From Sinomonas cellulolyticus (GTDB lineage Bacteria; Actinomycetota; Actinomycetes; Actinomycetales; Micrococcaceae): a DNA stretch of 64,000 nt. Position 1 is the first letter of the stretch, and each line of letters opens with the position of its first letter. The translations under genes were made by a program, and so were the position numbers. The DNA lies in the NCBI RefSeq assembly GCF_014656475.1, contig NZ_BNCM01000011.1, positions 62,001 to 126,000 of the forward strand, read 5' to 3'. Positions 34,518-43,556 of the stretch are shown one piece after another. Under the pieces are notes generated by a model. The model was not told the origin of the DNA. It searched no databases and worked only from the letters and a program-made list of their open reading frames with translations.

Positions 34518-35381
34518 ATGCCACGGATGCTGTTCGGCGAGATCCACCCGGTCACCTACCGCATCTCCATCGCCAAAGGCAGGCTCCTGAGGAACGTCAG
34601 CGACCTGCGGCCAACCCTCCACCTGGCGCGGGCCCGCAGTGCGTCCAGCCTCCCGGTCCTCGTCTACCGGCACAATTCGCTGATCCGCCGGCGGCTGGGG
34701 AATGTGAACCCGGAGCTGCAGGACAACAAGGCCGTGAGCCTGTCCATCGCGGCGCCCCGGGTCGACGGCGTGCTGATACGCCCCGGGGAGGTCTTCTCCT
34801 TCTGGAAGCTGGTGGGCCCCGTGACGGCCCGCCGCGGCTACAGGGAAGGGCTGACCATCGACCACGACCGGGCCGCGAGCGGGATCGGCGGAGGCATGTG
34901 CCAGTTCACCAACCTGATCCACTGGATGGTCCTGCACACTCCTCTGGAGATCGTGGAGCACCACCACCACTCCGGCCTCGACCTCTTCCCGGACTTCAAC
35001 CGGCAGATTCCGTTCGGCACCGGGACCTCCATCGTCTACAACTACTTGGACTACCGTTTCCGCAACACGGCAGAGCAGACCTTCCAGCTCCGGGTGTCCG
35101 TTGGCGAGGAGTACCTCTCGGGGGAGCTGCGGGCGGAATCCGCCCTCCCGCTGAAGTACCACATCCACGAGGAGGACGCCTGCTTCTTCCGCCAGGACGG
35201 CAGCGTGTACCGCTACAACTCCATCCACCGCACTGCGCGGGACAAGCGCACCGGATCGGAGGTACTGCGCGAGCACCTCTCGACCAACACCGCCTTGGTC
35301 TGCTACCCGGAGGAGCTGATCCGCTCCCCGATCCTCGACGAGGACCCTCGAAGCGTGCTGTCGAGGGCGCTGCCAGGGTAG
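34518..35381 (+). CDS. VanW-family protein
   Basis: 287 residues from the ATG at 34518 (GACGGGA 6 bases upstream). The frame is open back into the terminator at 34428, which is not a credible start. The VanW core is clear: IRPGEVFSFWKLVGPVTARRGYREGL, then GIGGGMCQFTNLIHWMVLHTPLEIVEHHHHS. There is no signal peptide. VanW occurs in some vancomycin-resistance clusters and widely elsewhere; its biochemical role is unknown. No van genes are nearby, so a resistance role should not be assumed. Confidence 0.9.
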   Translation: MPRMLFGEIHPVTYRISIAKGRLLRNVSDLRPTLHLARARSASSLPVLVYRHNSLIRRRLGNVNPELQDNKAVSLSIAAPRVDGVLIRPGEVFSFWKLVGPVTARRGYREGLTIDHDRAASGIGGGMCQFTNLIHWMVLHTPLEIVEHHHHSGLDLFPDFNRQIPFGTGTSIVYNYLDYRFRNTAEQTFQLRVSVGEEYLSGELRAESALPLKYHIHEEDACFFRQDGSVYRYNSIHRTARDKRTGSEVLREHLSTNTALVCYPEELIRSPILDEDPRSVLSRALPG

Positions 35382-35390
35382 GCGAAGCGG

Positions 35391-35795
35391 TCAGGGGCCC
35401 CCGGGCCCAGCCTCCCGGTCCTGAGGTGCGCGAGACGAGCCGGGCCGCGAATCCGACTTGTCCTTCTGCCAGGGCCAGCGGCCGGTGATCTCCAGCTCCA
35501 GGGAGAAGCTCAGGAACGTCCGGACGAGGACGATGACGGCAAGCACCGCGACGCCCTCAAGAGTGGGCGTGACGGCGACCGTCTTGATGATGTCTGCCGC
35601 GACGAGAAGCTCAAGACCGAGAAGGATCGACCGGCCGAGCAGCTGCCGGTAGGACCGGTAGACCGTGAGCCCCTCGGGCCTGCCTCGCTGCCGCAAGGCC
35701 AAGGGGATTGAGACGAGAGCGCCGATGACCGTCGTCGCAACGCCGGCGAAATCCAGCCACTGCCCGATTGTCTCGATCGTCGTGCGGAAATCCAT
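35391..35795 (-). CDS. DUF1622-family membrane protein
   Basis: 134 residues; AGGAGGGG lies 5 bases before the ATG. Three hydrophobic helices: about 14-34 (LDFAGVATTVIGALVSIPLAL), 55-75 (SILLGLELLVAADIIKTVAV) and 80-100 (EGVAVLAVIVLVRTFLSFSL), followed by a hydrophilic Ser/Pro/Gly-rich tail. LGLELLVAADIIKT is typical of DUF1622. Function unknown. It is convergent with VanW (9-base gap) and divergent from the permease at 35971. Confidence 0.88.
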   Translation of the reverse strand: MDFRTTIETIGQWLDFAGVATTVIGALVSIPLALRQRGRPEGLTVYRSYRQLLGRSILLGLELLVAADIIKTVAVTPTLEGVAVLAVIVLVRTFLSFSLELEITGRWPWQKDKSDSRPGSSRAPQDREAGPGGP

Positions 35796-35970
35796 GCCGC
35801 CCCTCCTGGTCCGCCGGCTGCGTCTCCCGCAGTTTGCCCGGTCCGGTGCAGGCGAAACCCAGAGAGCACGAGCGGGGACCGTGCCACGAGGCCCATGTTT
35901 GCCCATTCCAGTGCTGGGAAGTGCTCCAGAGCAGCGGCACGGCTGCACTAGCGCGCCGGGGAGGAGCCCC

Positions 35971-37179
35971 TTGGAGATTCTCGATGCTCTCCTTCACGCT
36001 TTGGCCATGGCGGGTGCCATGGCGTGGGAGATCCTTTGGCCACTCATCCTGGGCTTCACGCTCTCCGGCGTCGTTCAGGCCGTCGTGCGACGCGAGCATG
36101 TGACCAGACTGCTCTCGGGAGACTCCCCGAAGGCCCTCGCGGCCGCCACGGGTCTCGGTGCGGCCTCATCCTCATGCTCCTACGCAGCAGTTGCCCTCGC
36201 CCGCTCCCTCTTCCGCAAGGGCGCCAGCTTCGCCTCGACTATGGCGTTCGAGATCGCCTCCACCAATCTCGTCATCGAGCTCGGCCTCATTCTGGCACTG
36301 CTGATGGGATGGCAGTTCACTCTGGCCGAGTTCATCGGCGGCCCCCTCATGATCCTCCTCGTTGCCCTCTTCTTCCGGCTCTGGATGCGCGGGAAGATCG
36401 TCGACGCCGCGCGTGAGCAGGCAGAGAAGGGCATCGCAGGGTCGATGGAGGGCCACGCTGCCATGGACATGTCCGTCCAGAGCGGGGGAACCTTCTGGCA
36501 GCGGCTCTTCTCGCGCAAGGGCCTCGATGCCGTGGCCAACTACTTCGTCATGGACTGGGCTTCAGTGTGGCGGGACATCGCCGGAGGCGTGCTCATCGCC
36601 GGAGCCTTCGCCGCCTGGGTCCCCAAGGAGTGGCTCCGCGCGTTCTTCTTCGAAGGCCACCCCCTCCTCGCAGCACTCTGGGGTCCGCTGGTGGGGCCCG
36701 TCATCGCCATGCTGAGCTTCGTCTGCTCGGTGGGCAACGTGCCGCTCGCGGCGGTCCTCTGGAACGGCGGCATCAGCTTCGGTGGAGTGGCCAGCTTCAT
36801 CTTTGCGGACCTCATCGTCATCCCCGTCATCCTCATCTACCGGAAGTACTACGGGGGCCGGGCCGCGCTGCGCATCACCGCGACGTTCTACCTCGCCATG
36901 GTGCTGGCCGGCTACGCCGTCGAGGCCCTCTTCGCGGTCACCGGCCTCACCCCCACATCGCGCAACGCCACAGCGATCGAGGCATCAGTCTCGTGGAACT
37001 ACACCACATGGCTGAACATCGTCTTCCTCGTCGTTGCCGCCTTCCTCGTCGTGAGGTTCTTCAAGAACGGTGGGGCCGGGATGCTCACGATGATGGGCGG
37101 ATCACCCGACCAGCACGAGCACGCACACCACGATCCGGGCACGGGCAGCGACACCGCGGAACACCATGACCGCCCATAG
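35971..37179 (+). CDS. ArsP-like/UPF0718 (DUF318) permease with His-rich tail
   Basis: 402 residues from a TTG with GGGAGGA 5 bases upstream; no better in-frame ATG has a ribosome site. About 8-10 TM helices. Two conserved half-motifs are present, ASSSCSYAAVALARSLF and FVCSVGNVPLAAVLWNGG, each with a Cys, as in the permease family that includes the organoarsenical exporter ArsP. The C-terminus ends in a histidine-rich stretch (DQHEHAHHD), suggesting metal binding. The substrate is unknown; metal(loid) transport is an inference from family and tail. It converges on GH15 with an 8-base gap. Confidence 0.88.
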   Translation: MEILDALLHALAMAGAMAWEILWPLILGFTLSGVVQAVVRREHVTRLLSGDSPKALAAATGLGAASSSCSYAAVALARSLFRKGASFASTMAFEIASTNLVIELGLILALLMGWQFTLAEFIGGPLMILLVALFFRLWMRGKIVDAAREQAEKGIAGSMEGHAAMDMSVQSGGTFWQRLFSRKGLDAVANYFVMDWASVWRDIAGGVLIAGAFAAWVPKEWLRAFFFEGHPLLAALWGPLVGPVIAMLSFVCSVGNVPLAAVLWNGGISFGGVASFIFADLIVIPVILIYRKYYGGRAALRITATFYLAMVLAGYAVEALFAVTGLTPTSRNATAIEASVSWNYTTWLNIVFLVVAAFLVVRFFKNGGAGMLTMMGGSPDQHEHAHHDPGTGSDTAEHHDRP

Positions 37180-37187
37180 TGAAGTGG

Positions 37188-39041
37188 TCACCCCGAGGAC
37201 TTGGCGTCCTGTGGCGCGGGGTTCTCCTCCTTCTTCGTCGCCTGGCCCTCCTTGCCCTTCACGGGGGCGTTGCTGCCGCGCGTGTCGCCCTCGTGGAGCT
37301 GCATCGCCGTCGTGATGAGCGCGAAGTGGCTGAACGCCTGCGGCGTGTTCCCGAGCTGGCGCTTCGCCACGGGGTCCCACTCCTCGCTGAACAGGCCCAG
37401 ATCGTTCCTGAGATCCAGGAGCCGCCGGAACAGGTCCTCGGCCTCGTCGCGGCGCCCCGCGCCCAGCAGGGCCTCGACGAGCCAGAACGAGCACGCCACG
37501 AAGATGCCCTCGTGGCCCGGGAGGCCGTCATTGCTGGCCTCGGGGAGGTACCGGAGCACAAAGCCGTCCTGCGTCAGGTCACGCTGGATGGCCTCGATGG
37601 TCCCGATGACGCGGGGGTCGTCATGCGGGAGGAAACCCACGCGCGGGATGAGCAGCAGGCTCGCGTCGAGCTGGTCGCTGCCGTAGGACTGGACAAAGGT
37701 GTTGCGCTCCTTGTCGAAGCCGTGCTCGAGGACGTCGGCGTGGATCCGGTCGCGGACCTCACGCCACCTGTCCACCGGCCCCGGCAGCCCGGCCTGCTCG
37801 ACGGCCTTGACCATGCGGTCGGCGCCGGCCCAGGCCATCACCTTGGAATGCGTGAAGTGCCGCCGCGGGCCGCGCATCTCCCACAGGCCGTTGTCCGGCT
37901 TGTCCCAGATCTTCTCGAGGTGCTCCATGATCGCCGTCTGGAGGTCCCAGGACTCGTCGCCGTCCTTCGAAAGGGTATTGCGGGTGAGCGCGAGCCCGTC
38001 GAGCACCTCGCCCCACACATCCAGCTGGAACTGGCCGGCGGCGGCATTGCCCATCCGCACCGGGGAGGACCCCTCATAGCCCGGCAGCCAGTCGAGGGTG
38101 GTCTCGGTGAGCCGGCGGGCGCCGTGGAGCGAGTACATGATCTGGAGGTCGGCCGGATCACCGGCGACGGCGCGCAGGAGCCAATTCCTCCAGGCAACGG
38201 CCTCGTCGGTGTAGCCGCCGGAGATGAGCGACTGCAGCGTCCACGTGGAGTCCCGCAGCCAGCAGTAGCGGTAGTCCCAGTTGCGGGGGCCGCCGATCTG
38301 CTCGGGCAGTGAGGTGGTCGCCGCGGCGACGATGCCGCCCGTCGGCATGTACGTCAGGGCCTTGAGTGTGATCAGCGAGCGCTGGACGGCCTCCTCGTAC
38401 GGCCCGGCGGCCTTGCTCTTCGCCGTCCACTGCTTCCAGTAGTCCGTGGTGCCCGCGAGCACCTTCTCGGCATCCACCTTGCGCGGGCGGGGCCGGTGGC
38501 TGGGTGCCCAGGAGAGGACGAACGGCACGCGCTCCCCCGCGGACACCGTGAAGTCCCCCATGGTGCGCATGTGCTCGCCGTGGATCGGCACCGTCGTGGC
38601 GAGGTAGATCGAGTCCGGGCCAGCCACGGCGTGCACGCCGGTGTCGCTGCGGCGCACCCAGGGGATCACGTGGCCGTAGTCGAACCGCATCGCGAGGTCG
38701 GTGTGCATCGTGACCGTGCCGCTGACGCCCTCGACGATGCGGACCAGGTCCGCGACGTCGTCGCGGGGGGGCATGAAGTCGATGACGCGGACCGTCCCGC
38801 CGTCGACCTCCCACTCCGTCTCGAGGACAAGGGTGCCCTCCCGGTACTTCCTGCGGGTGCACGTCCCCGCCCCCTCGGGAGCGATCAGCCACCGTCCCGC
38901 ACCCGGGTCAGCCAGGAGGGAGGCGAAGCAGGCAGGGGAGTCGAAGTTGGGCAGGCAGAGCCAGTCGATGGACCCCTCGGTGCTCACGAGCGCGGCGGTG
39001 TGGAGGTCACCGATCAGCGCATAGTCCTCGATCCGGGCCAT
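37188..39041 (-). CDS. glycoside hydrolase family 15 (trehalase/glucoamylase-like)
   Basis: 617 residues, beginning MARIEDYALIGDLHTAALVSTEGSIDWLCLP (N-terminal beta domain, about 1-220), then the (alpha/alpha)6 barrel. Probable catalytic Glu residues are E388 (DNGLWEMRG) and E553 (GLFSEEWDP). NWDYRYCWLRD is a family signature. No signal peptide, so it is cytoplasmic. GH15 members of this layout include the mycobacterial trehalase. It starts 1 base after the glucose dehydrogenase stop, so the pair could turn trehalose into glucose and then gluconolactone. The tail is Lys/Glu-rich. Confidence 0.94.
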   Translation of the reverse strand: MARIEDYALIGDLHTAALVSTEGSIDWLCLPNFDSPACFASLLADPGAGRWLIAPEGAGTCTRRKYREGTLVLETEWEVDGGTVRVIDFMPPRDDVADLVRIVEGVSGTVTMHTDLAMRFDYGHVIPWVRRSDTGVHAVAGPDSIYLATTVPIHGEHMRTMGDFTVSAGERVPFVLSWAPSHRPRPRKVDAEKVLAGTTDYWKQWTAKSKAAGPYEEAVQRSLITLKALTYMPTGGIVAAATTSLPEQIGGPRNWDYRYCWLRDSTWTLQSLISGGYTDEAVAWRNWLLRAVAGDPADLQIMYSLHGARRLTETTLDWLPGYEGSSPVRMGNAAAGQFQLDVWGEVLDGLALTRNTLSKDGDESWDLQTAIMEHLEKIWDKPDNGLWEMRGPRRHFTHSKVMAWAGADRMVKAVEQAGLPGPVDRWREVRDRIHADVLEHGFDKERNTFVQSYGSDQLDASLLLIPRVGFLPHDDPRVIGTIEAIQRDLTQDGFVLRYLPEASNDGLPGHEGIFVACSFWLVEALLGAGRRDEAEDLFRRLLDLRNDLGLFSEEWDPVAKRQLGNTPQAFSHFALITTAMQLHEGDTRGSNAPVKGKEGQATKKEENPAPQDAKSSG

Positions 39042-39042
39042 C

Positions 39043-40092
39043 TCAAGACCCCTTGACGTCGAGGACGACCTTGACGTCGTCCTCCTGGCGCTCGAACGCT
39101 TGGGAGAAGTCCTCCAGCTTGACGGTGCGCGTGATCAGCCGCTTCAGCCACCCGGCATCGGCCTTCGCGAGCGCCTCGGCCGCGGCCTCGTAATGCGTGC
39201 GGTTGGCGTTCACCGAGCCGAACACCACGTCGTTGCCGAGCACGGCTTCGCGGTTGGCGGCGCCCACGTCCACGGGCAGCCGCTTGCCTGTGGAGGAGAC
39301 CCCCGTCAGGCACGTGACGGCGTCGAGGCCATGCTTAGTGATGGTCTCCATGACCACCGAGGGTACGCCGGTGCACTCGATGAGCACATCGGCCAGGACG
39401 CCCGAGTCCGTGAGCGTGTCATTGTGGTAGGTGGCCCCGAGGTCCTTGACGAGGTCTGGCTTCGGGCCGTCGGTTACACGGTCGAAGACATGCACCTCGA
39501 GGCCGCGCTGCACTCCGAGGAGCGCGGCGAGCAGGCCGGCGGGCCCCGCGCCCGTCACGACGGCGACCTTGGGCTCGAAGAACGCCCGCCGGCCGATGGC
39601 CTCGGTGTGCTGCCACGCCTTGGCCACGATCGTGGTGGGCTCGAGCAGGACGCCCACGTCCGAGAGCGCCGGGTCGAGCTTCACCATGGCGTCCGGATCG
39701 GCACGGTAGTGTTCCCGCGCGAACCCGTGCAGGCCCTTGATCCCGTGCTCGGTGTACTTGCCGTTGCGGCACATGTCCCACTGTCCCTGGGCGCAGGCGG
39801 CGCACGGGACCGGGTCGGGGCGGCGCACGATCCCCACCACGAGGTCACCCTCGGAGAGGCCGGAGCCGTCGGGCGCGGAGACCACGCGGCCGAGGTTCTC
39901 GTGCCCGAGGACGAGGTGGTCGCTCCCCGGGGGGGCCTCGCCGTACTGGCCGGAGACGATCTCCTTGTCGGTCCCGCAGAGGCCGACGGCGATCACCTCC
40001 ACCAGCACGCTGCCCTCGCTCTCCTGGGGCTCATCGATGTCCAGGAGCTCGAGCGAGTCCTTCTTCCCCGGGGTGACGCCCAATGCCTTCAC
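39043..40092 (-). CDS. glucose 1-dehydrogenase-type MDR (zinc) dehydrogenase
   Basis: 349 residues from a GTG preceded by GGTGGAGA. Medium-chain dehydrogenase: GLCGTDKEI and LGHENLG (catalytic zinc), CAACAQGQWDMC (structural zinc region), nucleotide loop GAGPAGLL, and a glucose-dehydrogenase C-terminal region. It oxidises glucose (or a related aldose) with NAD(P)+. It is 1 base upstream of the GH15 gene. The 129-base gap upstream has no recognisable operator. Confidence 0.9.
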   Translation of the reverse strand: MKALGVTPGKKDSLELLDIDEPQESEGSVLVEVIAVGLCGTDKEIVSGQYGEAPPGSDHLVLGHENLGRVVSAPDGSGLSEGDLVVGIVRRPDPVPCAACAQGQWDMCRNGKYTEHGIKGLHGFAREHYRADPDAMVKLDPALSDVGVLLEPTTIVAKAWQHTEAIGRRAFFEPKVAVVTGAGPAGLLAALLGVQRGLEVHVFDRVTDGPKPDLVKDLGATYHNDTLTDSGVLADVLIECTGVPSVVMETITKHGLDAVTCLTGVSSTGKRLPVDVGAANREAVLGNDVVFGSVNANRTHYEAAAEALAKADAGWLKRLITRTVKLEDFSQAFERQEDDVKVVLDVKGS

Positions 40093-40221
40093 GGTGTCTC
40101 CACCTCTCACGCGGTCGCTGCTCTTCGCTGACCTGTGAAGGCTTCCCGGTGGACGGCGCCCGAAACGGATTCCGAGCTGCCCGTAAGGCCGCACCCAGCC
40201 GGCTCTCGGCTTGGCGCGCCC

Positions 40222-40614
40222 CTAGGCGATGTCCAGGATCTCGCTGCGGATGAGGAACCTCTTGCCCTCGGGTGCCTCGAGGGAGAAGCCGCTCCCCCGG
40301 CCCACCACCACATCGACCGTCAAGTGGGTGTGGGACCAGTACGAGAACTGCTCGCGGGACATCCAGAAGCCGAGCTCCCCCCGCCCGGGGAGGTCGAAGA
40401 CGCCGAGGAGGACGTCGGCGTCGCCCGTGATGAACTCCCCCGCGGGATAGCACATGGGCGCGGACCCGTCGCAGCAGCCGCCGGACTGGTGGAACATGAG
40501 CGGGCCATGGCGCTCCCAGAGCGTGTCGAGCAGGGCCGCGGCCGGCGCGGTCAGCGCGACCCGGGAGAAGTCCTCCCCGGGCCGCGCCGGCCGTGCATCG
40601 AGGGTGGCAGGCAT
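40222..40614 (-). CDS. DUF779-family protein
   Basis: 130 residues; the ATG shares a base with the alcohol dehydrogenase stop (TGATG). QSGGCCDGSAPMCYP holds three Cys, and YWSHTHLTVDVV is the second conserved block. DUF779 genes are often found next to acetaldehyde/aldehyde dehydrogenase genes, as here, but the function is not established; the Cys cluster suggests metal or thiol chemistry. Confidence 0.9.
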   Translation of the reverse strand: MPATLDARPARPGEDFSRVALTAPAAALLDTLWERHGPLMFHQSGGCCDGSAPMCYPAGEFITGDADVLLGVFDLPGRGELGFWMSREQFSYWSHTHLTVDVVVGRGSGFSLEAPEGKRFLIRSEILDIA

Positions 40615-41636
40615 CAGTACTTGATGACCACGCGGCCGTCGATCTTGGCGTGGTGCATCTCGTCGAAGACCTGGTTGATCTCCTCGAGGTCCCGCGTGTG
40701 GAACGTGGGGTGGATGAGGCCGCGGGCGTAGAAGTCGAGCGCCTCCTCGAGGTCCTGGCGGGTGCCGACGATCGAGCCGCGGATGGTGAGGCCCTTGAGC
40801 ACGATGTCGAAGATCGGGGCCGGGAAGTTGCCCGGGGGCAGGCCGTTGAACACGATGGTGCCGCCGCGGCGGGTCATCCCGATGGCCTGGCCGAAGGCGG
40901 CCGGGTGCACCGCCGTGACGAGGACGCCGTGGGCGCCGCCGGTGGCCTTCTGGATGGCCTCGGCCGGGTCCTCGGCGAACGCGTTGACGGTCACCTCGGC
41001 GCCGTGCTTCTTCGCGAGGGCAAGCTTCTCGTCGGCGACGTCCACCGCGGCGACGCGCATGCCCATGGCCACCGCGTACTGGACGGCGATGTGCCCGAGC
41101 CCGCCGATGCCGGAGATGACGACCCACTCGCCGGGGCGCACCTCGGTCTGCTTGAGGCCCTTGTACACCGTCACGCCGGCGCAGAGGACCGGGGCGACCT
41201 CGTACGGGTCCGCACCCTCGGGGATACGGGCGGCGAACTTGGTCTCGACCAGCATGTACTGGCCGAACGAGCCGTCCACGCCGTAGCCGCCGTTCTGCTG
41301 CGACTCGCAGAGGGTCTCCCACCCGGTGCGGCAGTACTCGCAGGTGCCGCAGGCGCTCCACAGCCAGGCGTTGCCGATGAGGTCGCCCTCCTTGACGTCC
41401 GTGACGCCCTCGCCGACGGCCACGACCGTGCCGACGCCCTCGTGGCCAGGCACGAGCGGCAGCTTGGGCTTGACGGGCCAGTCGCCCTGGGCCGCATGCA
41501 GGTCGGTGTGGCAGACGCCGCTCGAGATGAGCTTCACGAGCGCCTGGCCGGGGCCGGGGGTGGGGATCTCGAGCTGGTCGATGGTGAGCTCGTCGCCGAA
41601 ATTGTGGACGACGGCGGCAGTGAAGGTGGTGCTCAT
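40614..41636 (-). CDS. zinc-dependent alcohol dehydrogenase (AdhA/AdhP type)
   Basis: 340 residues; the start at 41636 has AAGGGAG 7 bases upstream (the ATG at 41642 is too close). Catalytic zinc ligands: Cys in GVCHTDLH, His/Glu in GHEGVG and a later Cys (PVLCAGVT). Structural zinc: CGTCEYCRTGWETLC. Nucleotide loop: GIGGLG. It oxidises primary alcohols such as ethanol or the reverse. Coupled to DUF779 and downstream of the aldehyde dehydrogenase, separated by a hairpin at 41701-41735. Confidence 0.95.
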   Translation of the reverse strand: MSTTFTAAVVHNFGDELTIDQLEIPTPGPGQALVKLISSGVCHTDLHAAQGDWPVKPKLPLVPGHEGVGTVVAVGEGVTDVKEGDLIGNAWLWSACGTCEYCRTGWETLCESQQNGGYGVDGSFGQYMLVETKFAARIPEGADPYEVAPVLCAGVTVYKGLKQTEVRPGEWVVISGIGGLGHIAVQYAVAMGMRVAAVDVADEKLALAKKHGAEVTVNAFAEDPAEAIQKATGGAHGVLVTAVHPAAFGQAIGMTRRGGTIVFNGLPPGNFPAPIFDIVLKGLTIRGSIVGTRQDLEEALDFYARGLIHPTFHTRDLEEINQVFDEMHHAKIDGRVVIKY

Positions 41637-41700
41637 GGTCATGCTCCCTTGCATGTCAGCGGTGGTGGGGTGAAGCAGGTGGGCAAGCGCGGGCGGTGGG

Positions 41701-41735
41701 GCGCACGACGGCGGCGAGTCACCGCCGTCGTGCGC
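41701..41735 (-). terminator. hairpin between aldehyde and alcohol dehydrogenase genes
   Basis: A perfect 14-bp stem (41701-41714 with 41722-41735) and 7-base loop. No T-run on the minus strand side, so it may attenuate rather than end transcription into adh. Confidence 0.6.
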
Positions 41736-41752
41736 TGCCTCCGCGCAGTGGT

Positions 41753-43276
41753 TTAGAAGAAGCCGAGCTTGGACTCGGCGTAGGAGACCAGGAGGTTCTT
41801 GGTCTGCTGGTAGTGCTCGAGCATCATGAGGTGGGTCTCACGACCGATGCCGGAGGACTTGTAGCCGCCGAATGCGGCGTGCGCGGGGTACGCGTGGTAG
41901 TTGTTCACCCAGACGCGGCCGGCCTGGATGTCGCGCCCGGCGCGGTAGGCGGTGTTCCCGTCACGGGACCACACGCCGGCGCCGAGGCCGTAGAGGGTGT
42001 CGTTGGCGATCTCGAGGGCTTCCTCGTAGTCGGAGAACTTGGTGACCGAGACGACCGGGCCGAAGATCTCCTCCTGGAAGATGCGCATCTTGTTGTTGCC
42101 CTCGAACACGGTCGGCTCGACGTAGTAGCCGCCCGCGAGCTCGCCCTCGAGGACGGCACGCTTGCCGCCGGTGAGGACCTTGGCACCCTCGGCCTTGCCG
42201 ATCTCGATGTAGCTCAGGATCTTCTCGAGCTGGTCGTTGGAGGCCTGCGCGCCGATCATCGTCTCGGTGTCGAGCGGGTTGCCCTGCTTGATCTTCTTGG
42301 TCCGCTCGACGACGTCGCCGAGGAACTTCTCGTAGATCCCTTCCTGGATGAGGGCGCGGGACGGGCAGGTGCAGACCTCGCCCTGGTTGAGGGCGAAGAG
42401 GGTGAAGCCCTCCTGGGCCTTGTCGTAGTACGCGTCGTCCTTCGCGGCGATGTCCTCGAAGAAGATGTTCGGGCTCTTGCCGCCGAGCTCGAGGGTCACG
42501 GGGATGAGGTTCTGGGACGCGTACTGCATGATGAGCCGGCCCGTGGTGGTCTCGCCGGTGAAGGCAATCTTGCGGATGCGCGGGCTCGAGGCGAGCGGCT
42601 TGCCGGCCTCGACGCCGAAGCCGTTGACGATGTTGAGCACGCCCGCCGGGAGCAGGTCGCCGATGAGCTCGGCGAGGACGAGGACGCTCGCCGGGGTCTG
42701 CTCGGCGGGCTTGAGCACGACGGCGTTGCCGGCCGCCAGCGCGGGGGCGAGCTTCCACACGGCCATGAGGAGCGGGAAGTTCCACGGGATGATCTGGCCG
42801 ACCACACCGAGGGGCTCGTGGAAGTGGTAGGCGGTGGTGTTCTCGTCGATCTGGGAGAGCGAGCCCTCCTGAGCGCGGATGGCGCCGGCGTAGTAGCGGA
42901 AGTGGTCGACGGCGAGGGGCAGGTCCGCGGCGAGCGTCTCGCGGACGGGCTTGCCGTTGTCCCACGTCTCGGCGACCGCGAGCATCTCGAGGTTCTCCTC
43001 GATGCGGTCGGCGATGCGGTGCAGGATCAGGGCGCGCTCGGCGACGGAGGTCTTGCCCCAGCCGGGGGCGGCCTTGTGGGCGGCGTCGAGGGCGAGGTCG
43101 ATGTCCGCCGCCTGCGAGCGCGCGACCTCGCAGAACACCTTTCCGGTGACGGGGGTGATGTTCTCGAAGTACTCCCCGCCGACCGGGGCGACCCACTCGC
43201 CGCCGATGAAGTTCTCGTACCGGTCCTTGAAGGTGACCTTCGAGCCCTCGGTGCCCGGGAACGCGTAGACAGTCAT
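41753..43276 (-). CDS. aldehyde dehydrogenase (ExaC/AcoD-type acetaldehyde dehydrogenase)
   Basis: 507 residues. Catalytic Glu is in [11 protein letters not shown], catalytic Cys in [11 protein letters not shown], and the NAD loop is [26 protein letters not shown] is typical of the AcoD/ExaC subfamily. It oxidises acetaldehyde and similar aldehydes to acids, so with the alcohol dehydrogenase it forms an alcohol-to-acid path. Three to four GGTTGC-type sequences lie upstream. Confidence 0.96.
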   Translation of the reverse strand: MTVYAFPGTEGSKVTFKDRYENFIGGEWVAPVGGEYFENITPVTGKVFCEVARSQAADIDLALDAAHKAAPGWGKTSVAERALILHRIADRIEENLEMLAVAETWDNGKPVRETLAADLPLAVDHFRYYAGAIRAQEGSLSQIDENTTAYHFHEPLGVVGQIIPWNFPLLMAVWKLAPALAAGNAVVLKPAEQTPASVLVLAELIGDLLPAGVLNIVNGFGVEAGKPLASSPRIRKIAFTGETTTGRLIMQYASQNLIPVTLELGGKSPNIFFEDIAAKDDAYYDKAQEGFTLFALNQGEVCTCPSRALIQEGIYEKFLGDVVERTKKIKQGNPLDTETMIGAQASNDQLEKILSYIEIGKAEGAKVLTGGKRAVLEGELAGGYYVEPTVFEGNNKMRIFQEEIFGPVVSVTKFSDYEEALEIANDTLYGLGAGVWSRDGNTAYRAGRDIQAGRVWVNNYHAYPAHAAFGGYKSSGIGRETHLMMLEHYQQTKNLLVSYAESKLGFF

Positions 43277-43347
43277 GGCGAAACTCCTTTGTCTCTCGGG
43301 GCCGGTGGTGCCGGCCCTCTCCCGGCTCCCCCATCGTGGAACCGGCT

Positions 43348-43393
43348 GTTGCAGCGAGCGTAGGAGTGCGGGGGTTGCGGTCGGGTTGCAACC
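43348..43393 (-). promoter_or_regulatory. GGTTGC repeats upstream of aldehyde dehydrogenase
   Basis: GTTGCAGCGA (43348), GGGTTGCGG (about 43371) and the palindrome GGTTGCAACC (43384-43393) are clustered upstream of the aldehyde dehydrogenase start. They may be regulator half-sites; the first resembles the LacI element but lacks its second half. Confidence 0.3.
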
Positions 43394-43427
43394 TTGTGGT
43401 GCGGATCACGGCGCCCTGGATTGTCAG

Positions 43428-43470
43428 GTTGCGTCCAGTTCACCTGCAGTCTGCTTCCAGTTGTTGCGGC
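43428..43470 (+). promoter_or_regulatory. Pho-box-like 11-base direct repeats upstream of alkaline phosphatase
   Basis: Units start at 43428 (GTTGCGTCCA), 43438 (GTTCACCTGCA), 43449 (GTCTGCTTCCA) and 43460 (GTTGTTGCGGC), at 10-11-base steps. The second matches the actinobacterial PhoP core GTTCACC. It lies about 90-130 bases upstream of the phosphatase start, a suitable place for PhoP activation. Confidence 0.55.
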
Positions 43471-43556
43471 CACGCGAGAGTAGCCGCTGGCCCTGACATC
43501 AGTCCCGGCCGCGACGCCCTTGCCCGGCGCCGGTTCACAGCACCCTGGAGGGAACC

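Noticed and set aside
34518..35381. Vancomycin-resistance locus around VanW
   Set aside because: No vanR/S/H/A/X homologs are near, and VanW-family proteins occur widely without resistance.
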